Shown: positions 62,193-64,000 of the stretch, piece by piece | Position numbering within the stretch: position 1 is the first letter of the stretch | Layout: each line of letters opens with the position of its first letter | NCBI RefSeq assembly: GCF_001500125.1 | Contig: NZ_LQIV01000034.1 | Coordinates: forward strand, 62,001 to 126,000 | From: Mycobacterium sp. IS-1742 | Lineage (GTDB): Bacteria > Actinomycetota > Actinomycetes > Mycobacteriales > Mycobacteriaceae | Direction: 5' to 3' | Length of the DNA stretch: 64,000 nucleotides | Program-made: the position numbers and the translations under genes | The notes under the pieces: generated by a model | Databases searched by the model: none | Seen by the model: the letters and a program-made list of their open reading frames with translations, nothing else | Told to the model about the DNA's origin: nothing

Positions 62193-63631
62193 TGCGAAAC
62201 TCCGGCGAGGGTGGTGATCGGTTCGGTGAACATCAATGCGGGGACGGCTATTTCGCGGTCACGGCCGTCGAGGGACCGGAACCGCACGGTGGTCGACGCC
62301 GGCGGGCCGTCGAAGGGCTGCTTCAACGCCCACGACCACAGGACGATCACGTGGCCGAGGTACGCGTTGTCCAGCATCGCCACCGCGTCGGGCAGGGACA
62401 CGGGCAGCGCCTCGTTCAGCATGTCCGACATCGCGGGCGCGTCGACCTGCGTGGTGAGCGCGGCGAAGCTGGCCAGATCCACCTCGCCCCCAGCGGGTTT
62501 GGCGGGTTTGGGTGCGGACAGGTCGCCGATCTTGAAGGTCAGCGCGCCGACGGAGCTGATTGCGTGGCGGGCCAGCGGCACGTCGATGCCGAGCCGCGAG
62601 TCGGCCAACGACGTCTTGAGCAGGGCCCGCGCGGCGCCGATCGCCTCGTTGAGCTGACGGGCCACCCCGCGGCTCTGCTCGAGCGTCCCGAACGCGGTGA
62701 ACCGCTTGACCCGCTGTGCGCAGCGCTGCTGGATGCGTTCGACCTCGTCGATCTGGTGGCCCACCAGTTCGAAGAACCCGGCCATCACCTTGCGCAGCGC
62801 CGGATCCAGGGCGGGCAACGCCTCGGCGACCGCCGCGACGTCGGCCTCGAACTCCGCGCGCTGGTCGGGGTCGTTGATCATCCGCAGGAACGCGCGGTGG
62901 CTGTCGCGGCCCTGCGAATCCCACGCGGCCTGGTAGTCGGCGTACATCTGGCGCTGCCGGTCGCGGTACTCGGCATTGCTGTCGATCGGCTCGTCCAGCG
63001 CCGCGGTCGCCTGTTCGATCATCGACCCGTACTGGCCGATGTCGGTGATGAGCCGTTCCATCTGCAGCGCGATCGCGCGGGCCTCGTCGTAGGCGTCGGT
63101 GACATCGGGCTCGGGGCGCCGGCCGGTGTCGAGCTCGTCGAGCTCGGCCTGCAGCGCGGCGATCTCGGCTTCGATGCTCTTGCGGATGCGCGCGGGGTCG
63201 TTGCCGACGCGGATCGCGACCTGCTTGAGGCGCGAGGCGATGCCGTTGATCGACCCGCCGGTGGCGATGGTGTCCTGGCGGCGCATTCCGCGCAGGAAGT
63301 CCAGCGCGCGGCGGGCGTCCTGGGTGAGGTAGCAGATGTTCTGGTCGCTGCGTTCGTCGACGATGCGGTGCAGCCAGCCCTGGCTGGCCCACGACTTGAT
63401 CAGCGCCAGGCCGGACTGGCCATCGGGGTCGAGGTCGTGCAGGTCACGCTCCAGGCGCACCACCAGTTCGGTCTCGGGGACGACACCGTCGCTGAGATGG
63501 CGCTCCATGAGCGTCGCGTAGAGCCCGAGGTTGTGGGTGGCCAGCAACCGAATCGCCCGGGATCCGTGCAGGTCGCGGTTGAATTCGAGCAGCTCAGCCG
63601 CCGACAGCCCCCTGTTGTCGTCCACCTGCAT
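62189..63631 (-). CDS. jetA: JetA: DUF3375 (MukF-like kleisin) of Wadjet
   Basis: A 480-residue DUF3375 protein. It starts [29 protein letters not shown], typical of the family's N-terminal winged helix. Long helices run through about 130-330 ([26 protein letters not shown]), and the C-terminus has [19 protein letters not shown]. It links the JetC dimer as a kleisin. I used the ATG at 63631; the GTG two codons later is as good. An upstream in-frame ATG would overlap the LLM gene end. The gene order A, B, C matches type I Wadjet. Confidence 0.85.
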   Translation of the reverse strand: MQVDDNRGLSAAELLEFNRDLHGSRAIRLLATHNLGLYATLMERHLSDGVVPETELVVRLERDLHDLDPDGQSGLALIKSWASQGWLHRIVDERSDQNICYLTQDARRALDFLRGMRRQDTIATGGSINGIASRLKQVAIRVGNDPARIRKSIEAEIAALQAELDELDTGRRPEPDVTDAYDEARAIALQMERLITDIGQYGSMIEQATAALDEPIDSNAEYRDRQRQMYADYQAAWDSQGRDSHRAFLRMINDPDQRAEFEADVAAVAEALPALDPALRKVMAGFFELVGHQIDEVERIQQRCAQRVKRFTAFGTLEQSRGVARQLNEAIGAARALLKTSLADSRLGIDVPLARHAISSVGALTFKIGDLSAPKPAKPAGGEVDLASFAALTTQVDAPAMSDMLNEALPVSLPDAVAMLDNAYLGHVIVLWSWALKQPFDGPPASTTVRFRSLDGRDREIAVPALMFTEPITTLAGVSQ

Positions 63632-63735
63632 TTCTCGATCTGTCCCCGTCCGTCTGCCTCGCCCGTGGCCGGACGACCCAACATAGGCCACGGCGGGGAC
63701 ATCGGCGGTGCGGGGGCTAGAGGTCCACGCGCCCG

Positions 63736-64000
63736 CTACCCCAGATCGGCGAGTTGCGGCACGACCGGCGCGATGCCTTCGATCCACGACGACGGCGATC
63801 CGCCCGGCGGCATGACGATCGCGGTCTGCACGCCGACCTTCGCGTATTCGGCCATGGCGCGCACGAATTCGTCCTTGGTGTCCGGGGTGGGGCCGTCGTG
63901 GGCGAGGATCGTGACGCGGATGTCGTCGACGTCGCCGCCGACGTCGTCGCAGTGCCGCCGCAGCACGTCGAGTTTGTGCGCCACCTCGTCCGGCGAGCCG
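63736..64000 (-). CDS. LLM-class oxidoreductase, 3' part
   Basis: The C-terminal 87 or so residues of a luciferase-like F420-dependent oxidoreductase; the 5' part is beyond the window. Typical end features are DEVAHKLDVLRRHCDDVG, DIRVTILAHDG, a helix with EFVRAMAEYAKVGVQTAIVM, and WIEGIAPVVPQL. It is on the same strand as jetABC with about 100 bases between its stop and jetA. It is not a Wadjet component, so jetD is not immediately upstream either. Confidence 0.8.
   Translation of the reverse strand, partial: GSPDEVAHKLDVLRRHCDDVGGDVDDIRVTILAHDGPTPDTKDEFVRAMAEYAKVGVQTAIVMPPGGSPSSWIEGIAPVVPQLADLG

Overview
The window reads as a chromosomal segment of a high-GC actinobacterium, most likely a rapid-growing mycobacterium (Mycolicibacterium-like). 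The signs are an HtrA protease close to M. tuberculosis Rv1223 from memory, a WS/DGAT acyltransferase, F420-type LLM oxidoreductases, an NrtR regulator, ESX (type VII) substrates of the WXG100 and EspC type, and many GTG starts. I saw no rRNA, tRNA or CRISPR array.

Left end (1-15.25 kb): a DNA phosphorothioation defence island. It runs sspA (3' part), sspB, sspC, sspD, then a tightly coupled six-gene cassette (SF2 helicase, GHKL ATPase, winged-helix-like adaptor, PLD nuclease, small unknown protein, phosphorothioation-associated methyltransferase). A convergent DUF262/HNH gene of SspE type closes it. Spot counts of 60-base stretches give about 55-57% GC here against 62-68% in the core genes, which suggests transfer.

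15.6-21.2 kb: an intact non-retron reverse transcriptase overlaps the end of a large polytopic membrane protein gene (same strand). A divergent secreted RNase T2 and an unrecognised mycobacterial protein follow.

21.5-30.1 kb: an SseB-like protein, then two ESX polymorphic-toxin loci, each with small partner(s), a modular toxin and a small downstream candidate immunity gene. A NERD-UvrD type helicase lies between them. Toxin tips and immunity genes are visibly AT-richer than the trafficking parts.

30.3-38.6 kb: an ADP-ribosylglycohydrolase/phosphatase fusion divergent from NrtR, a TetR/SDR divergent pair, an MscS channel, then a zinc-knuckle protein, a macro-like/SIR2 fusion and an HNH nuclease that look like a small NAD-linked defence cluster.

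38.6-58.06 kb: mostly housekeeping or accessory metabolism. It holds HtrA, a Sel1 repeat protein, a TetR, a DUF2786 protein, a PhyH dioxygenase with an APC permease, a broken DUF6766 gene, an SDR and DMT transporter, a TctC-like lipoprotein, a TetR with a tandem operator, a WS/DGAT, a secreted beta-propeller with an acidic tract, a Pif1-like helicase with a BRCT end, and an LLM oxidoreductase.

58.1-64 kb: jetA, jetB and jetC of a Wadjet (SMC-like anti-plasmid) system. No jetD lies on either side in the window; both flanks are LLM oxidoreductase genes.

At least four separate genome-defence modules (Ssp, RT-membrane, macro-SIR2/HNH, JetABC) and two toxin loci lie within 64 kb. The RT-membrane pair and the extra Ssp cassette are the best candidates for undescribed biology.
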